DNA of 64,000 bases from Deinococcus aquaedulcis (GCF_019693445.1 NZ_JAHRBL010000014.1:1-64000); one strand, 5' to 3'. Shown: positions 21,309 to 31,085, numbered from the stretch's first letter. The notes: a model not told the origin generated them from the sequence alone. Made by a program: numbers and translations.

Positions 21309-24004
21309 GCCGGCACCTCCGCGCGCCCCGGCAGCAGGGCCGTGAGGCGGCGCAGCAGCAGCCGCTCCTCGGCGGGTTTGGCGAGGTAATCGTTGGCCCC
21401 CAGTTCCATGGCGAGTTGCTGGTGCTTCTCGCCCGCGCGGGTGGTCATCATGACCACGGGCGTGGCGGCGTGTTCGGGGGTGGCGCGTAGGGCGCGCAGC
21501 AGTTCAAAACCGTTCATTCGGGGCATTTCCAGGTCACTCAGCACAAGGTCAGCGTTCAGGCCGGCCAGCAGGCGTTCCAGGGCGTCCTGGCCGTCGTGGG
21601 CAGTGGTCACGGTAAAGCCCGCGCGCTCCAGGGTGCGCCCCACGTGGCGGCGCACGCTCAGGCTGTCGTCCACCAGCAGGACATGTGCCTGGGCAGCGCT
21701 GCCCACGGCCGCACGCGCCCGCTGGGGCCGGGCCTTCATGCGGCCCAGGCCCGCCGGGTCCAGCACCGCCACCGGATAGGCCTGACCACTCACGTCCATC
21801 AGCGTGGTCATGCCGCTGAGGTACTCCAGGCCGCCCAGCAGGTTGCCCGCTGGCCGCAGCACGATTTCTTCCAGGCTCAGGAATTCGTCCACGATCACGC
21901 TCAGGGTATCGCCCCCGGGCAGGGACAGACGAGCCACGTAGCGCTGGCGGGCCGGGGCCTCGCCCCACACCGCGCTCAGGTCCAGCGCGCCCTCCGGGGC
22001 CACGCCGTCCAGGGCGCTCATGCCCTGCAGCTGCGTGGCCAGCACCGCCACGCGCACGCTACCCACCCGCATCACCAGCACGTCGGTAATCTGCTGCGCC
22101 ACCGGCACCGTCAGGCGCACGGCGGTGCCCCGGCCAGGGCGGCTGGTCAGGCTCACGCGGCCACCCATGCGGGCAATCGCGTCGCGCACGGCGTCCATGC
22201 CCACGCCGCGCCCAGCTTCCTGGGTGACCTGCTGCGCGGTGCTCAGGCCTGGCAGGAACACCAGCTGGGCGGTCTGTTCGTCGGTGTAGGTCGCCAGTTC
22301 CCCGGCACTGGCGTGGCCGGACTGCAGGGCGCGGGCGCGCAGGGCGTCAAAGTTCAGGCCCTTGCCGTCGTCGCGCACGGTCACGTGCAGCTGGCCGTCG
22401 GTCACACCCGCGCTCACCTGAATGTTCAGCTGGGCCGGCTTGCCAGCGGCCACGCGGGCGGCTTCGCCCTCGCCGCCGTGCACCGCCGCGTTGGTCAGCA
22501 GGTGCAGCAGCGCCTCGCCCAGCGGGCCGGCATGCTGGGCGTCCAGCAGGCTGTCTTCACCCTCAATGGTCAAGGTCAGGTCGGTGCGGCGCGAGGCCCA
22601 GCGGTGCAGGGGGGCGGTCACGCGCGACAGCGGCACCAGTCGGGCGCGGCTGAGTTCCACGCGCAGCTGGCGGGTCAGCTTTTCCAGGGCGGTTACTTCA
22701 TCGCCCAGTGCGCTGATGGTCTGGGCGGTCTGGGCGCGCACTTCCACAAGGTCGGCGCTCAACTCGGTCACCGCGCGGGCCAGGATGTTCAGGTCGTCGT
22801 AGGTGTCCAGCTCCAGCGCCCCGAAGTCGCTCAGGCGGTCCTGCAGCTGACCGTCGCGGGCCGTCTGAGACGAAGTGTTCTGGGCCGCGGCATTCTGGGC
22901 CCCCATTTGCAGGTGGGGGTTCAGGTAGCGCTCTTCAAAGTCGCGCACCGTGCGCTGCACCCGCTCGTGGGCGGCGTCCAGGCTGGCAGCCACCTGCCCC
23001 TGGCGCAGGAAGAGGCCGTTCAGACGGGCGCGGGCGGCCACCAGCCCAGCCACGTCGTCTAGCATGCCGTCCAGGCGGGCGCTGTCCACACGCACACTCA
23101 GGCGCTCGGGGGCGGCCGTGGGAGCGGCGGCCTCGGGGCCAGCGGGGGCGGTGGGGGTCACTTCCTGGCCGGCCAGCAGCGCCGCGACCATGCTGCGGTA
23201 CAGCGGCACCCGCTCGGCGGGGTCCTCGGCGCGGCCCTCGGCGTGGGCCAGCACGGCGCCCGCGAGGTTCAGGCCGTCGTCTAGCAGCCGCAGGGCACGC
23301 TCCAGGGTCACGGCGTCCTCACGGGCGGCGCCCAGCAGGTCTTCCATGGCGTGGCCCACATCGGCCAGCGGGGCGAGGCCCACCATCGCGCTGGAGCCCT
23401 TCAGGGTGTGCGCGGCGCGGAACAGCGCGGCGAGGTCGGGCGCTTCGGCGTGCAGGCCAGCGCGCAGCAGGGTCATCAGGTCCGAGGCTTCGGGCCCGAA
23501 GTCTTCCCAGATCTCGGCGTTGGTGACCGCAAAGGCTTCTTCCTTGGCGCCCTGCTGGCTGGAGCGGGCTTCCAGGCGAAACGGCTGGGTCTTCAGGAAT
23601 TCGGTGACCTGCGCGGGGCCGGCAAGCTCGGCAAAGTGCAGTCCCACCTCGCCTTCACCCCGGCCGGTTTCCACCAGATCCAGGGCCCGGCTGAGGCAGG
23701 TGATCATGCGCTCAATGATCTCGGTCAGGGGCTGCACCGAGCCTTCGCCCAGTCCGGCACGGCCTTCCATCAGGCGCTCCATCAGGGCGGCCAGGGCGGC
23801 GGTCTGGGGGTAGCTGTACAGGGCGGCGGTGCCGTGCAGGCGGTGGCTGAGCACCCACAGCCGCTCCATGGCGGCCGGGCGGGCGTCGGGCACCCAGAGG
23901 TCCACGGTGGCGTCCTCCAGGCCCGCCACGACGCTGCGGGCATCCTGCAGGTACGTGGCGGTCAGGTCCGCGTCCAGGGTGACCGGGGTGTGGGGCTGCG
24001 TCAT
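21305..24004 (-). CDS. Hybrid chemotaxis histidine kinase CheA/PilL type with C-terminal receiver
   Basis: 899 residues. N-terminal HPt-like segments: a degenerate one near 50-60 (LSHRLHGTAALYS) and a canonical one with phospho-His 199 (AAHTLKGSSAMVG). Then a dimerisation region, the HATPase with LLTNAAVHGGEG, VRDDGKGLN and GRGVGMDAV, a CheW-like regulatory domain, and a C-terminal receiver (VLLVDDSLSVRRH, DLVLSDLEMPRMNG, KPAEER). This is the ChpA/PilL layout linked to type IV pili. It would autophosphorylate under receptor control and pass phosphate to the CheY-type proteins of the operon. GAGGT precedes ATG. Confidence 0.92.
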   Translation of the reverse strand: MTQPHTPVTLDADLTATYLQDARSVVAGLEDATVDLWVPDARPAAMERLWVLSHRLHGTAALYSYPQTAALAALMERLMEGRAGLGEGSVQPLTEIIERMITCLSRALDLVETGRGEGEVGLHFAELAGPAQVTEFLKTQPFRLEARSSQQGAKEEAFAVTNAEIWEDFGPEASDLMTLLRAGLHAEAPDLAALFRAAHTLKGSSAMVGLAPLADVGHAMEDLLGAAREDAVTLERALRLLDDGLNLAGAVLAHAEGRAEDPAERVPLYRSMVAALLAGQEVTPTAPAGPEAAAPTAAPERLSVRVDSARLDGMLDDVAGLVAARARLNGLFLRQGQVAASLDAAHERVQRTVRDFEERYLNPHLQMGAQNAAAQNTSSQTARDGQLQDRLSDFGALELDTYDDLNILARAVTELSADLVEVRAQTAQTISALGDEVTALEKLTRQLRVELSRARLVPLSRVTAPLHRWASRRTDLTLTIEGEDSLLDAQHAGPLGEALLHLLTNAAVHGGEGEAARVAAGKPAQLNIQVSAGVTDGQLHVTVRDDGKGLNFDALRARALQSGHASAGELATYTDEQTAQLVFLPGLSTAQQVTQEAGRGVGMDAVRDAIARMGGRVSLTSRPGRGTAVRLTVPVAQQITDVLVMRVGSVRVAVLATQLQGMSALDGVAPEGALDLSAVWGEAPARQRYVARLSLPGGDTLSVIVDEFLSLEEIVLRPAGNLLGGLEYLSGMTTLMDVSGQAYPVAVLDPAGLGRMKARPQRARAAVGSAAQAHVLLVDDSLSVRRHVGRTLERAGFTVTTAHDGQDALERLLAGLNADLVLSDLEMPRMNGFELLRALRATPEHAATPVVMMTTRAGEKHQQLAMELGANDYLAKPAEERLLLRRLTALLPGRAEVPA

Positions 24005-24134
24005 GGCGGTAAACCTCGCTCGGAAAGTGCTGGGGCGACAACTGGGGCGGTCGGGGAAGGCGGCTCAGAAGGACCGGGCTGGCGTGCGCTCTCCTGCCCG
24101 GGGCAGGGGGATGACACGCCAGCGCCGAAAAGGC

Positions 24135-26348
24135 TCAGTTCGTGGGGATCTTGAAGCGCGACAGGCCCTGCAGCAGGTTCTGCGCGAGGTGCTGCAGACG
24201 CTGGGCGGCGTCACGGCCGCGCTGCACGCTCTCGTGCGACTGCTCGGCCACCTGACCGATCTGCTCGACGGCCTCTTTCACCTGTTCCACGCTCTTCACC
24301 TGCTCGGTGGTGGCGGCGTTGATGCGCTCGGCAAACTGTGCGGACTCGGCGGCCAGCTTACCCAGCTGCTCGATGCGCTCCCCGGCGGCCGAGGCCACGC
24401 GGTAGCCCTGCTCCACCTCGCGCGTACCGTCTTCCACGCTGGCAACCACTTCGGTGATTTCCAGCTGCACCGTGCGAATCAGGCTGGCGATGCGAGCGGT
24501 GGCCTGCGCCGAGGAGTCGGCCAGCTTACGCACTTCATCGGCCACGATGGCGAAGCGGCTGCCTGCAGCGCCTGCACCGGCCGCCTCAATCGAGGCGTTC
24601 AGCGCCAGCAGGTTGGTCTGGCTGGAGAGGCGCGAAATGGTGTCGACGATTTCCTGAATTTCCAGCGAGCGGTCGCCCAGCGTCTTGATGCGCTTGGAGA
24701 CGCCCTGCACCTCGCGGCGGATGTTCTGCATGCCGTCCAGGGTGCCCAGCACGGCCTCGCGGCCCTGCTGCGAGGCTTCCAGCGCCTGACGGGCGGACTC
24801 GGCGCTCTGCTGCGCGGCTTCGGCCATCTCGCGGAAGCCTTCGGTCACGGCGCGCACCTGATCGGCCACGCGGCGGGTTTCGCTGGTGGTGGTGTCGGCG
24901 CCCTGCACGATCTGGTCGGTGGTGCTCAGCATGTCGCGGCTGGCGGCGGTCACGGACTGCGAGGCTTTCTGCACTTCACCCAGCACGGCCCCCAGCTCAT
25001 CGACCATCACGTTGATCGAGTCCACCACGTTGCCCAGCACGTCCTCGGACACCACGCCGCGCCGGGTCAGGTCGCCGCCGGCGATGTCCATGGTCACGTC
25101 CAGGAAGTTGCCGATGTTCGCCTGCAGCTTCAGCGCTTCTTCGCGCTCCATGGCGTTCTTGGCTTCGTTCTCGCGCAGCTGCGCGGTCGCGCCGTTGAAG
25201 GTGTGGGCCATGAAGCCCAGCTCGTCGCGGGTCTGCACCGGCACCAGCACGTTCAGGTCGCCCTGCGACACGGCGCGGCTGGCGCGAGTCAGCTCCGAGA
25301 GCGGCTTCACGATAGAGCGCGACAGGCGAATCAGCAGGGTAAAGGCCAGCACCAGCGCGCCGATAATGGCGGCCAGGGTCAGCAGACGGGCGCGCTCAAT
25401 GCGGTCCTTGCGCTCCTCAATCACCCGGGTCAGTTCCTTCACGCCGCCGTTGAACGAGGCCGTGACCTGCAGCAGGGCGTCGCCGCGAATGGTGTTCACG
25501 TTCACGGCCTTCAGGCTGTTGGACTCCACGGCCGCGCCCAGGTCGGCCACCGCCGGGGTCACCGCGTCACTCAGCTTCTCGGCGGCCTCGCCCACCGGCT
25601 TCAGGGACGGGTTGTAGCGCACCGCGCGCTCAATGCTGGTGTTGTAGGCGGCCACGCTGTCCAGCAACTGCACGTTCAGGTCGCGCAGCACGTTCAGGTA
25701 AGCGGTGTCGTCGCCGGGCTCGCGGTTCCCCGCTTCAACCGTCAGGTAGGCGAGGTTCAGCAGCGTGGACATCTTGGGCAGGTTGCGCAGCGAGGCTTCC
25801 ATCAGGAAGAACGAGTCGGCCTGGGGGTCCAGCATCAGGTTCGACTGGGTCAGCAAGTCCTCGCTCAGGTCGCGCTGGTAGGTGGAGAGCAGCTGGCCGT
25901 AGGTCTGCAGCACGGCGAGGTCCGGCTGGGTGCCAATGGAGTCGGGCAGAATCTTCCAGTCACGGCGCAGGGCCTGCACACGCTCGCGGTACTCGGGGGC
26001 CACCTGGGCTTCCAGCCGGTTAATGGCGTTGTCCACAGCGGCGCCGGCCTTTTCGGCGCCAGCGGCGTCACCGGACAGCGCGCGGTCCACAAAGGCGGCG
26101 AGGCCCCCGTTGATGTCGCGCAGCGGCGCGAACTGGGTGATCCCGGCCAGCTCCTGCTGGGCGAAGGTCACGTCTTTTTGCTGTTCGATCAGCAGCGCGC
26201 CCACGAGGCCGGTGATGGGCAGACCGAAGGCCAGCGCGGCCAGCGAGAGCTTTTGACCCACGCGCAGCTGACCCAGCCAGCCAACACGCTGGACATTGGT
26301 TTTGCGCACAGAGCGGGCGAGACGAGCAGTCTGATACGGAATTTGCAT
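24135..26348 (-). CDS. Methyl-accepting chemotaxis protein (PilJ-like receptor)
   Basis: 737 residues. One membrane helix near 35-57, a large ~270-residue external sensor region, a second helix (LAAIIGALVLAFTLLIRL), HAMP (SIVKPLSELTRASRAVSQGDL), a second HAMP-like segment (DIAGGDLTRRG) and a signalling coiled coil. The coiled coil has the hairpin tip LSSQTNLLALNASIEAAGA and FAIVADEVRKLAD. The double HAMP-like arrangement is PilJ-like. No C-terminal CheR-docking pentapeptide is visible, in keeping with the absence of cheR/cheB nearby. Start fixed by GGAGGCCCCTC before ATG. Confidence 0.93.
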   Translation of the reverse strand: MQIPYQTARLARSVRKTNVQRVGWLGQLRVGQKLSLAALAFGLPITGLVGALLIEQQKDVTFAQQELAGITQFAPLRDINGGLAAFVDRALSGDAAGAEKAGAAVDNAINRLEAQVAPEYRERVQALRRDWKILPDSIGTQPDLAVLQTYGQLLSTYQRDLSEDLLTQSNLMLDPQADSFFLMEASLRNLPKMSTLLNLAYLTVEAGNREPGDDTAYLNVLRDLNVQLLDSVAAYNTSIERAVRYNPSLKPVGEAAEKLSDAVTPAVADLGAAVESNSLKAVNVNTIRGDALLQVTASFNGGVKELTRVIEERKDRIERARLLTLAAIIGALVLAFTLLIRLSRSIVKPLSELTRASRAVSQGDLNVLVPVQTRDELGFMAHTFNGATAQLRENEAKNAMEREEALKLQANIGNFLDVTMDIAGGDLTRRGVVSEDVLGNVVDSINVMVDELGAVLGEVQKASQSVTAASRDMLSTTDQIVQGADTTTSETRRVADQVRAVTEGFREMAEAAQQSAESARQALEASQQGREAVLGTLDGMQNIRREVQGVSKRIKTLGDRSLEIQEIVDTISRLSSQTNLLALNASIEAAGAGAAGSRFAIVADEVRKLADSSAQATARIASLIRTVQLEITEVVASVEDGTREVEQGYRVASAAGERIEQLGKLAAESAQFAERINAATTEQVKSVEQVKEAVEQIGQVAEQSHESVQRGRDAAQRLQHLAQNLLQGLSRFKIPTN

Positions 26349-26390
26349 GAGGGGCCTCCGGAGGCGGGGCAAGGAGTCAGGGGCGAGCGG

Positions 26391-26783
26391 TCAGGATGCG
26401 AGGAAGGCGCGCACTTCGCGGGCCAGGGTGACGACGTTGAGCAGCGGGCCGCCGGGCATCTCGATCAGCAGGGCGGTGCTGGGGGGGGGGCTGGGCAGCG
26501 AGGTCACGCCGTAGACCTCATTGACCAGCAGGGCCACGCGGTCACCTTCCACGCTGGTCAGCACCATCAGGCGCGGCTCTTCCCGCTCGGCCTCCGGGGT
26601 GCCCAGCAGGGCGGACAGGTCCAGCAGGGGCACGGCTCGACCTTGCAAGGTGGTCAGGCCGCGCAGCAGCGGCTCGCCGTGGGGCAACGGGGACACAGGC
26701 CCCAGTTCGGCAATCGCCTGCTCCCCCGACAGCGGCAGGGCAAAGCGTTCGGCCTGCACCCGGACGAGCAGCGCGCCCATCAT
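26391..26783 (-). CDS. CheW-like adaptor (PilI type)
   Basis: 130 residues forming a CheW beta-barrel (LLVRVQAERFALPLSG, LRGLTTLQGRAVPLLDLSALLG, VALLVNEVYGV), which couples the receptor to the kinase. The minus strand reads TGATGATG at the junction. The upstream cheY stop TGA overlaps the first ATG, with a second ATG directly after it, so translation is probably coupled. A run of nine G/C bases encodes a PSPPPS loop near residue 100. Confidence 0.88.
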   Translation of the reverse strand: MMGALLVRVQAERFALPLSGEQAIAELGPVSPLPHGEPLLRGLTTLQGRAVPLLDLSALLGTPEAEREEPRLMVLTSVEGDRVALLVNEVYGVTSLPSPPPSTALLIEMPGGPLLNVVTLAREVRAFLAS

Positions 26784-27145
26784 CAGCCGATCAGCCTCTG
26801 GACCACTGCGTGCAGCTGGTCGGGGGTGTAGGGCTTGACGAGATAGTCGTCGGCGCCCTGGCGCAGGCCCCACTTCACGTCGGTCTCGTTGCCCTTGCTG
26901 GACACAAAGACCACCTTCAGGTTCTCCATGCCGGGCTGCTTGCGCAGGCCGCGCACGACTTCGTACCCGTTGCGCCCGGGCATGACCACATCCACCATCA
27001 GCAGTTCGGGGCGCACCTGCTCGGCCACCGCTTCCACCTGGGCCGGGTCACCCAGCGCCGTGACGTGGTGCTGGCCGCTGGCCAGGGCGGTTTCCAGGAA
27101 TTTGAGGTCGGCGGGAGAGTCATCAACAATCAGAATTCGTGCCAT
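26783..27145 (-). CDS. Single-domain response regulator (CheY/PilH type)
   Basis: 120 residues, one receiver domain: ILIVDDSPADLKFLE (acidic pair), phospho-acceptor in LLMVDVVMPGRNG, VFVSSKG switch region and LVKPYTPDQL with the conserved Lys. As the first CheY-type protein of the operon it would receive phosphate from the hybrid kinase, and may act as output or phosphate sink. It overlaps the CheW start by one base and lies 64 bases downstream of the MHYT gene. Confidence 0.93.
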   Translation of the reverse strand: MARILIVDDSPADLKFLETALASGQHHVTALGDPAQVEAVAEQVRPELLMVDVVMPGRNGYEVVRGLRKQPGMENLKVVFVSSKGNETDVKWGLRQGADDYLVKPYTPDQLHAVVQRLIG

Positions 27146-27209
27146 AGGGATTCAGTGGTCCTTTCGGGGAGAAAAAGCGGGGAGAAGGGCAACAGGGGGC
27201 GCGGGCCGC

Positions 27210-28037
27210 TCAGTCGGCAGCGGCGCCGGTGGCGGCCGTGTCGAAGTCCAGTTCGTCCAGGTCACCGCCGCGTCCGGCGTCCATGAAGATGCTGGTGACG
27301 GCCAGACCCAGAAGCAGGAACGACACCACGCTCACCACGAGGCCCAGCAGCGAGGTATCTGCGCCGGCTGCTGCCGAACCCAGGGCCAGTTCGTCGGCCA
27401 CGCGGTACTTCAGGGCGGCCATGCCGGTGTAGTGCATGCTGATAATCGCCACGCCCATCACCACGGATGCCAGCGCCTGCAGGCCCACGGTCTTGAGGCG
27501 GCCCTGCTGCGTGCGCCACGCCCCCGAGAGACGGTGGAACAGGAACAGCGCGGCCGTGCTGGCGCCCACGGCGATCAGCAGCGAGCCGATCAGCGGCAGC
27601 CACACCACTTCGACCGTGGTGCCGGGCACACGGAAGCCGTACATGCCCAGGTAGTGCATGACCGCGATCCCCGTGCCGGCCACGGTGCCGGCCACAGCCA
27701 GACGTCGCAGGTTGAACGCACCGCTGTGCACAATCAGCAGGGCCGGGTACATGAACAGCACGGCGGCCAGCCCGGACAGGGCGGTCAGCCCGCTGTTAAA
27801 GCCCACGGCCGCCTTGACCTCAAAGGCCAGCATGCCCACGAAGTGCATGGCCCAGATGCCGTAGCCCAGCACCAGGGCCTGGGCCACCAGCCAGAAGCGG
27901 TTGGCAGCGTTGCGCAGGTTGCGCCCCGCGCGCCCGGCCAGTTCCAGCGAGATATACGAGGCCAGCGCCGCAATCAGAAACGAGAGCGCAATATACGAAC
28001 TGTTCCACGTATGGTGGACCATGCCACTGTGTTCCAT
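27210..28037 (-). CDS. Stand-alone MHYT-domain membrane sensor
   Basis: 275 residues with seven predicted membrane helices and three MHYT motifs, IWAMHFVGML, IAVMHYLGMY and ISMHYTGMA, proposed to bind copper and sense oxygen, CO or NO. No GGDEF, EAL or kinase domain is fused; the C-terminus is a short acidic tail. It is the first gene of the chemosensory operon, well translated from AGGAGGAACCTAG before ATG, so it may give the Chp system a gas or redox input. Confidence 0.92.
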   Translation of the reverse strand: MEHSGMVHHTWNSSYIALSFLIAALASYISLELAGRAGRNLRNAANRFWLVAQALVLGYGIWAMHFVGMLAFEVKAAVGFNSGLTALSGLAAVLFMYPALLIVHSGAFNLRRLAVAGTVAGTGIAVMHYLGMYGFRVPGTTVEVVWLPLIGSLLIAVGASTAALFLFHRLSGAWRTQQGRLKTVGLQALASVVMGVAIISMHYTGMAALKYRVADELALGSAAAGADTSLLGLVVSVVSFLLLGLAVTSIFMDAGRGGDLDELDFDTAATGAAAD

Positions 28038-28483
28038 CTAGGTTCCTCCTGTTGGACGGTTCAGGCAAACCGTTAACGTGAAGGCACGATAGAACCAGGG
28101 TGCTCACATAAAACTTACTGACCCCAGGCACCTTTTCATGATGCTGAGGTCAGGAAAGACAGGCGCTGTCTAGGCCGAGAAATTCAGGCCCCGCCACTAG
28201 GTGCAGGGCAGGCCTTTGATGAGAACTTCACTGCTGAATGCCAGCCCTATCGGCACGAGGAGCTCTGTCAGACACAGCCGTGGGCCGGGGCGCAACGGAC
28301 AGAAGAGGGTTGCCGACCAACTGGAACGAATCCAACCCTGGCAGTTGTAGAGCTGAAAAATCTGGCCTCAATCCTTTCCCCGGTTGACCCTGTCCAGCAC
28401 GAAAGCTGAGAAGACCCTGGATAACGAGGGCCATGTGATGGACCTCCATACCAAGGCCATGCCAACTACGTTCCCAGCCTGAT
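28038..28483. other. Intergenic region upstream of the chemosensory operon
   Basis: 446 bases. The operon promoter must lie here. A weak candidate on the minus strand is TTATGT...TATCGT near 28090-28120. Short open frames around 28228-28449 have no start signal or coding character. No RNA gene or repeat is visible. Confidence 0.45.
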
Positions 28484-28900
28484 TTACCTCAGGCTCAGCA
28501 GTGCGCCAGTACCCAGCAACAGGCAAAGGGGCGAGTACAGCCACATGTTCCAGCGGTGGAACGGCTGCACCCGGAAGGCGGGCGACAGCGTGGCCATGAG
28601 GAACCCCGCTATCCCCCGGGCCAGCAGAACGGCGGCCACCAGCCCAGCGCCCAGGCGCACCAGCGCAGGCCCCTGGGGTGCCCACACCACCAGCAGCGCG
28701 CCGACAAACAGCAGCCCCGCCACCACCAGACAGGGCCCCAGCCCTGGCAGGCCGCCGGACATGCCGCCCACCACCGCTCGCGCCAGGGCTTCCGGCGTGC
28801 GGGCCGGCCAGGGTGAACCCATCCCCCAGGCCACATGCAGCAGCCCCACCCCGATCAAACCCATGGCTGCCAGCAGATGCCACCCCAGTTGAATATCCAT
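28484..28900 (-). CDS. Small membrane protein, DUF3995-like
   Basis: 138 residues with four predicted helices (about 7-25, 53-72, 80-98 and 115-137) and the pattern LLHVAWGMGSPWP near the N-terminus, as in DUF3995 proteins of unknown function. The start ATG is part of the inverted repeat at 28897-28914 and lies 5 bases after TACCGT, so the gene looks leaderless and possibly repressed by a protein binding over the start. Confidence 0.7.
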   Translation of the reverse strand: MDIQLGWHLLAAMGLIGVGLLHVAWGMGSPWPARTPEALARAVVGGMSGGLPGLGPCLVVAGLLFVGALLVVWAPQGPALVRLGAGLVAAVLLARGIAGFLMATLSPAFRVQPFHRWNMWLYSPLCLLLGTGALLSLR

Positions 28901-28914
28901 ACCCTACGGTATGG
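28897..28914. promoter_or_regulatory. Inverted repeat over a start codon, possible operator
   Basis: CCATACC-CTAC-GGTATGG: 7-bp arms with a 4-base spacer. The left arm includes the ATG of the DUF3995-like gene (minus strand) and the spacer region its presumed -10. Confidence 0.5.
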
Positions 28915-29203
28915 TATGGAAAAGAAGATAGGGAGTGACAGGTGACCCGGAAAGTGAGACGGGGCTCCTCGTGGGGTTTGGCCAAAGTGGGGGACTGACA
29001 GTTGTCTGTCAGAGACTGTGCCCAGGCCACGGCTGCTCAAATAACAGGGAATCGAGCATCGGAATGTCTTCTCGTGCCTGCTCTCCCCTACCTACAGCCA
29101 ACGCACCTGATCCGTTCGGAAGGAAAGCAGCGGCCACTCTCCTGCCCAGTGCCGGCCGGGCCTGATCACCCACTGGTTCAAACAGGCTTGGCCAACCCTC
29201 TGT
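28915..29203. other. Intergenic region with a small inverted repeat
   Basis: About 290 bases between pgm and the DUF3995-like gene. It holds CTGACAG-TTGT-CTGTCAG (28995-29012), a perfect 7-bp inverted repeat that could be an operator. Nothing else is recognisable. Confidence 0.4.
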
Positions 29204-30835
29204 TCAGGTATGGCCCAGAGCGGCGGCCACAACTTCACGGGCCTCGTTCATCACCTGGGCCAGATGCTCCGGGCCCCGGAAGCTTTCGGCATAGATCTTG
29301 TACACGTCTTCCGTGCCGCTGGGGCGGGCGGCAAACCACGCGTGGTCGGTGGTGACCTTCAGGCCGCCAATCGCGGCGTTGTTGCCCGGCGCGCGGGTGA
29401 GGCGCGCGGTGATGGGATCACCACCCAGCGTGGTGGCCGTCACCTGCTCGGGACTGAGGTTGCTGAGCACCTTTTTCTGCTCGGGGGTGGCGGGGGCGTC
29501 CTGGCGGTCATAGGCGGTTTCGCCGTAGCGGGCGGTCAGCGCCGCGAAGTGCTCAGCGGGGCTCTGGCCGGTGATGGCAGTCATTTCGGCGGCCAGCAGG
29601 CCCGCGATAATGCCGTCCTTGTCGGTGCTCCAGGCCCGGCCGTCCCGGCGCAGGAAGCTGGCCCCGGCCGATTCCTCACCGCCAAAACCCAGCGAGCCGT
29701 CCAGCAGCCCCCGCACGAAGTATTTGAAGCCCACCGGCACCTCCACCACGCGCCGGCCCAGCCCCGCGCCCACCCGGTCAATCAGGGCGCTGCTCACCAG
29801 GGTTTTGCCAATGGCGGCGTCCGGGCGCCAGCCGGGGCGGTGGGTGAACAGGTAGTCAATCATCACCGCGAGGTAATGGTTGGGGTTCATCAGCCCATCC
29901 GGGGTCACGATGCCGTGGCGGTCGGCGTCGGGATCGTTGCCCACGGCTACGTCAAAATCGCCTTTCAGGGCCAGCAGCCCGGCCATGGCGTAGGGGCTCG
30001 AGCAGTCCATGCGAATCTTGCCGTCGCGGTCCACACTCATGAAGGCAAAGCGCGGGTCCACGTCGTGGTTCACCACCGTCAGATTCAGGCGGTGTTCTTC
30101 GGCAATCAGCTCCCAGACGGGCAGGCTGGCGCCGCCCAGCGGGTCCACGCCGATACGCACGCCACTTTCGCGGATAGCGTCCAGGTCAATCACGGCGGGC
30201 AATTGCCGCACGTAGGGCCGCAGGAAATCAAAGGGGTCCAGCGCGTTCATGGCGTCTTCCAGCGAGACGCGGTGCACGTCGCGCAGTTCGCGTTCCAGAA
30301 TGGCGTTCGCGCGGGCCTGAATGGCGCCCGTCACATCGGTGTCGGCGGGGCCGCCGCTGGGCGGGTTGTACTTGAAACCGCCGTCCTGCGGGGGGTTGTG
30401 GCTGGGCGTGATCACGATGCCGTCGGCCTGTTCGGCCCCGGCGCGGTTGTGTTCCAGAATCGCGTGGCTGATCAGGGGCGTGGCAGTCAGAGCACCGGCC
30501 TGGGCACGCACCCGCACGCCGTTGGCGGCCAGCACCTGCAGGGCGCTCATCCAGGCGGGTTCAGACAGGGCGTGGCTGTCCAGGCCCATGTACAGCGGCC
30601 CCGTGATGCCAGCGGCGGCGCGGTGCTCGGCCACGGCCTGGGCAATGGCCAGAATGTGGGCCTCGTTGAAGGTGCCGCCCAGGCTGCTGCCCCGGTGCCC
30701 GCTGGTGCCAAAGGCCACGCGCTGCAGGGGATCGGCGGGGTCGGGGCGGGTTTCGTAGTAATGGGCCACTAAGCGGGGAATGTTCGTCAGCAGGCGCTGT
30801 GGGGCGCGTTTTCCGGCCAGGTTGCTGATCGTCAT
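29204..30835 (-). CDS. pgm: Phosphoglucomutase, alpha-D-glucose phosphate-specific
   Basis: Interconverts glucose 1-phosphate and glucose 6-phosphate, linking glycogen/trehalose metabolism to glycolysis. 543 residues, usual for this Pgm family. Motifs: [10 protein letters not shown] near the start, the phosphoserine loop [11 protein letters not shown], the metal loop [10 protein letters not shown], the sugar-binding [10 protein letters not shown] and the phosphate-binding [12 protein letters not shown]. The ATG is 7 bases after TAGACT with no Shine-Dalgarno, a leaderless-type start. Confidence 0.96.
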   Translation of the reverse strand: MTISNLAGKRAPQRLLTNIPRLVAHYYETRPDPADPLQRVAFGTSGHRGSSLGGTFNEAHILAIAQAVAEHRAAAGITGPLYMGLDSHALSEPAWMSALQVLAANGVRVRAQAGALTATPLISHAILEHNRAGAEQADGIVITPSHNPPQDGGFKYNPPSGGPADTDVTGAIQARANAILERELRDVHRVSLEDAMNALDPFDFLRPYVRQLPAVIDLDAIRESGVRIGVDPLGGASLPVWELIAEEHRLNLTVVNHDVDPRFAFMSVDRDGKIRMDCSSPYAMAGLLALKGDFDVAVGNDPDADRHGIVTPDGLMNPNHYLAVMIDYLFTHRPGWRPDAAIGKTLVSSALIDRVGAGLGRRVVEVPVGFKYFVRGLLDGSLGFGGEESAGASFLRRDGRAWSTDKDGIIAGLLAAEMTAITGQSPAEHFAALTARYGETAYDRQDAPATPEQKKVLSNLSPEQVTATTLGGDPITARLTRAPGNNAAIGGLKVTTDHAWFAARPSGTEDVYKIYAESFRGPEHLAQVMNEAREVVAAALGHT

Positions 30836-30940
30836 GGGGCCCAGTCTACGCAGGGCGGCCCGGGCAGGCGGCGCTGGGGTAAGACAGCGTGAAGGCGCTT
30901 GCACTGCGCGCGGCGAGGCACTGGTAACCTGCGGGGTGCC

Positions 30941-31051
30941 ATGAAGGAATTTCTGAACGACTGGTGGCGCCTGTTCAAGCTGATCGCCGGGTCGCTGGCG
31001 ATTCCGGTGATTTTGTGGGGGATTTTGGTTTGGGCGGGGGTGTTGCGGTAG
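30941..31051 (+). CDS. 36-residue membrane protein
   Basis: ATG at 30941 opens 36 codons: [20 protein letters not shown], then a hydrophobic [13 protein letters not shown] segment and a final Arg. One membrane helix preceded by an amphipathic W-rich stretch is typical of bacterial small membrane proteins. A -10-like TAACCT lies 10 bases upstream, and a GC-rich terminator with T5 follows 35 bases after the stop, so a complete transcription unit is visible. It is divergent from pgm. Too short for normal gene finders; no family is known to me. Confidence 0.6.
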   Translation: MKEFLNDWWRLFKLIAGSLAIPVILWGILVWAGVLR

Positions 31052-31085
31052 AGGGGATGTTGTCTGGGTTTGCCCCACCCCCCAG

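Noticed and set aside
23829..26831. A 1000-codon open frame opposite the receptor and cheA genes
   Set aside because: Antisense shadow of clearly recognised genes; composition rich in His, Gln and Gly is the usual by-product of GC-rich third positions.
28228..28449. A 73-codon minus-strand frame upstream of the chemosensory operon
   Set aside because: No start signal, no hydrophobic or domain pattern, and codon use unlike the neighbours.
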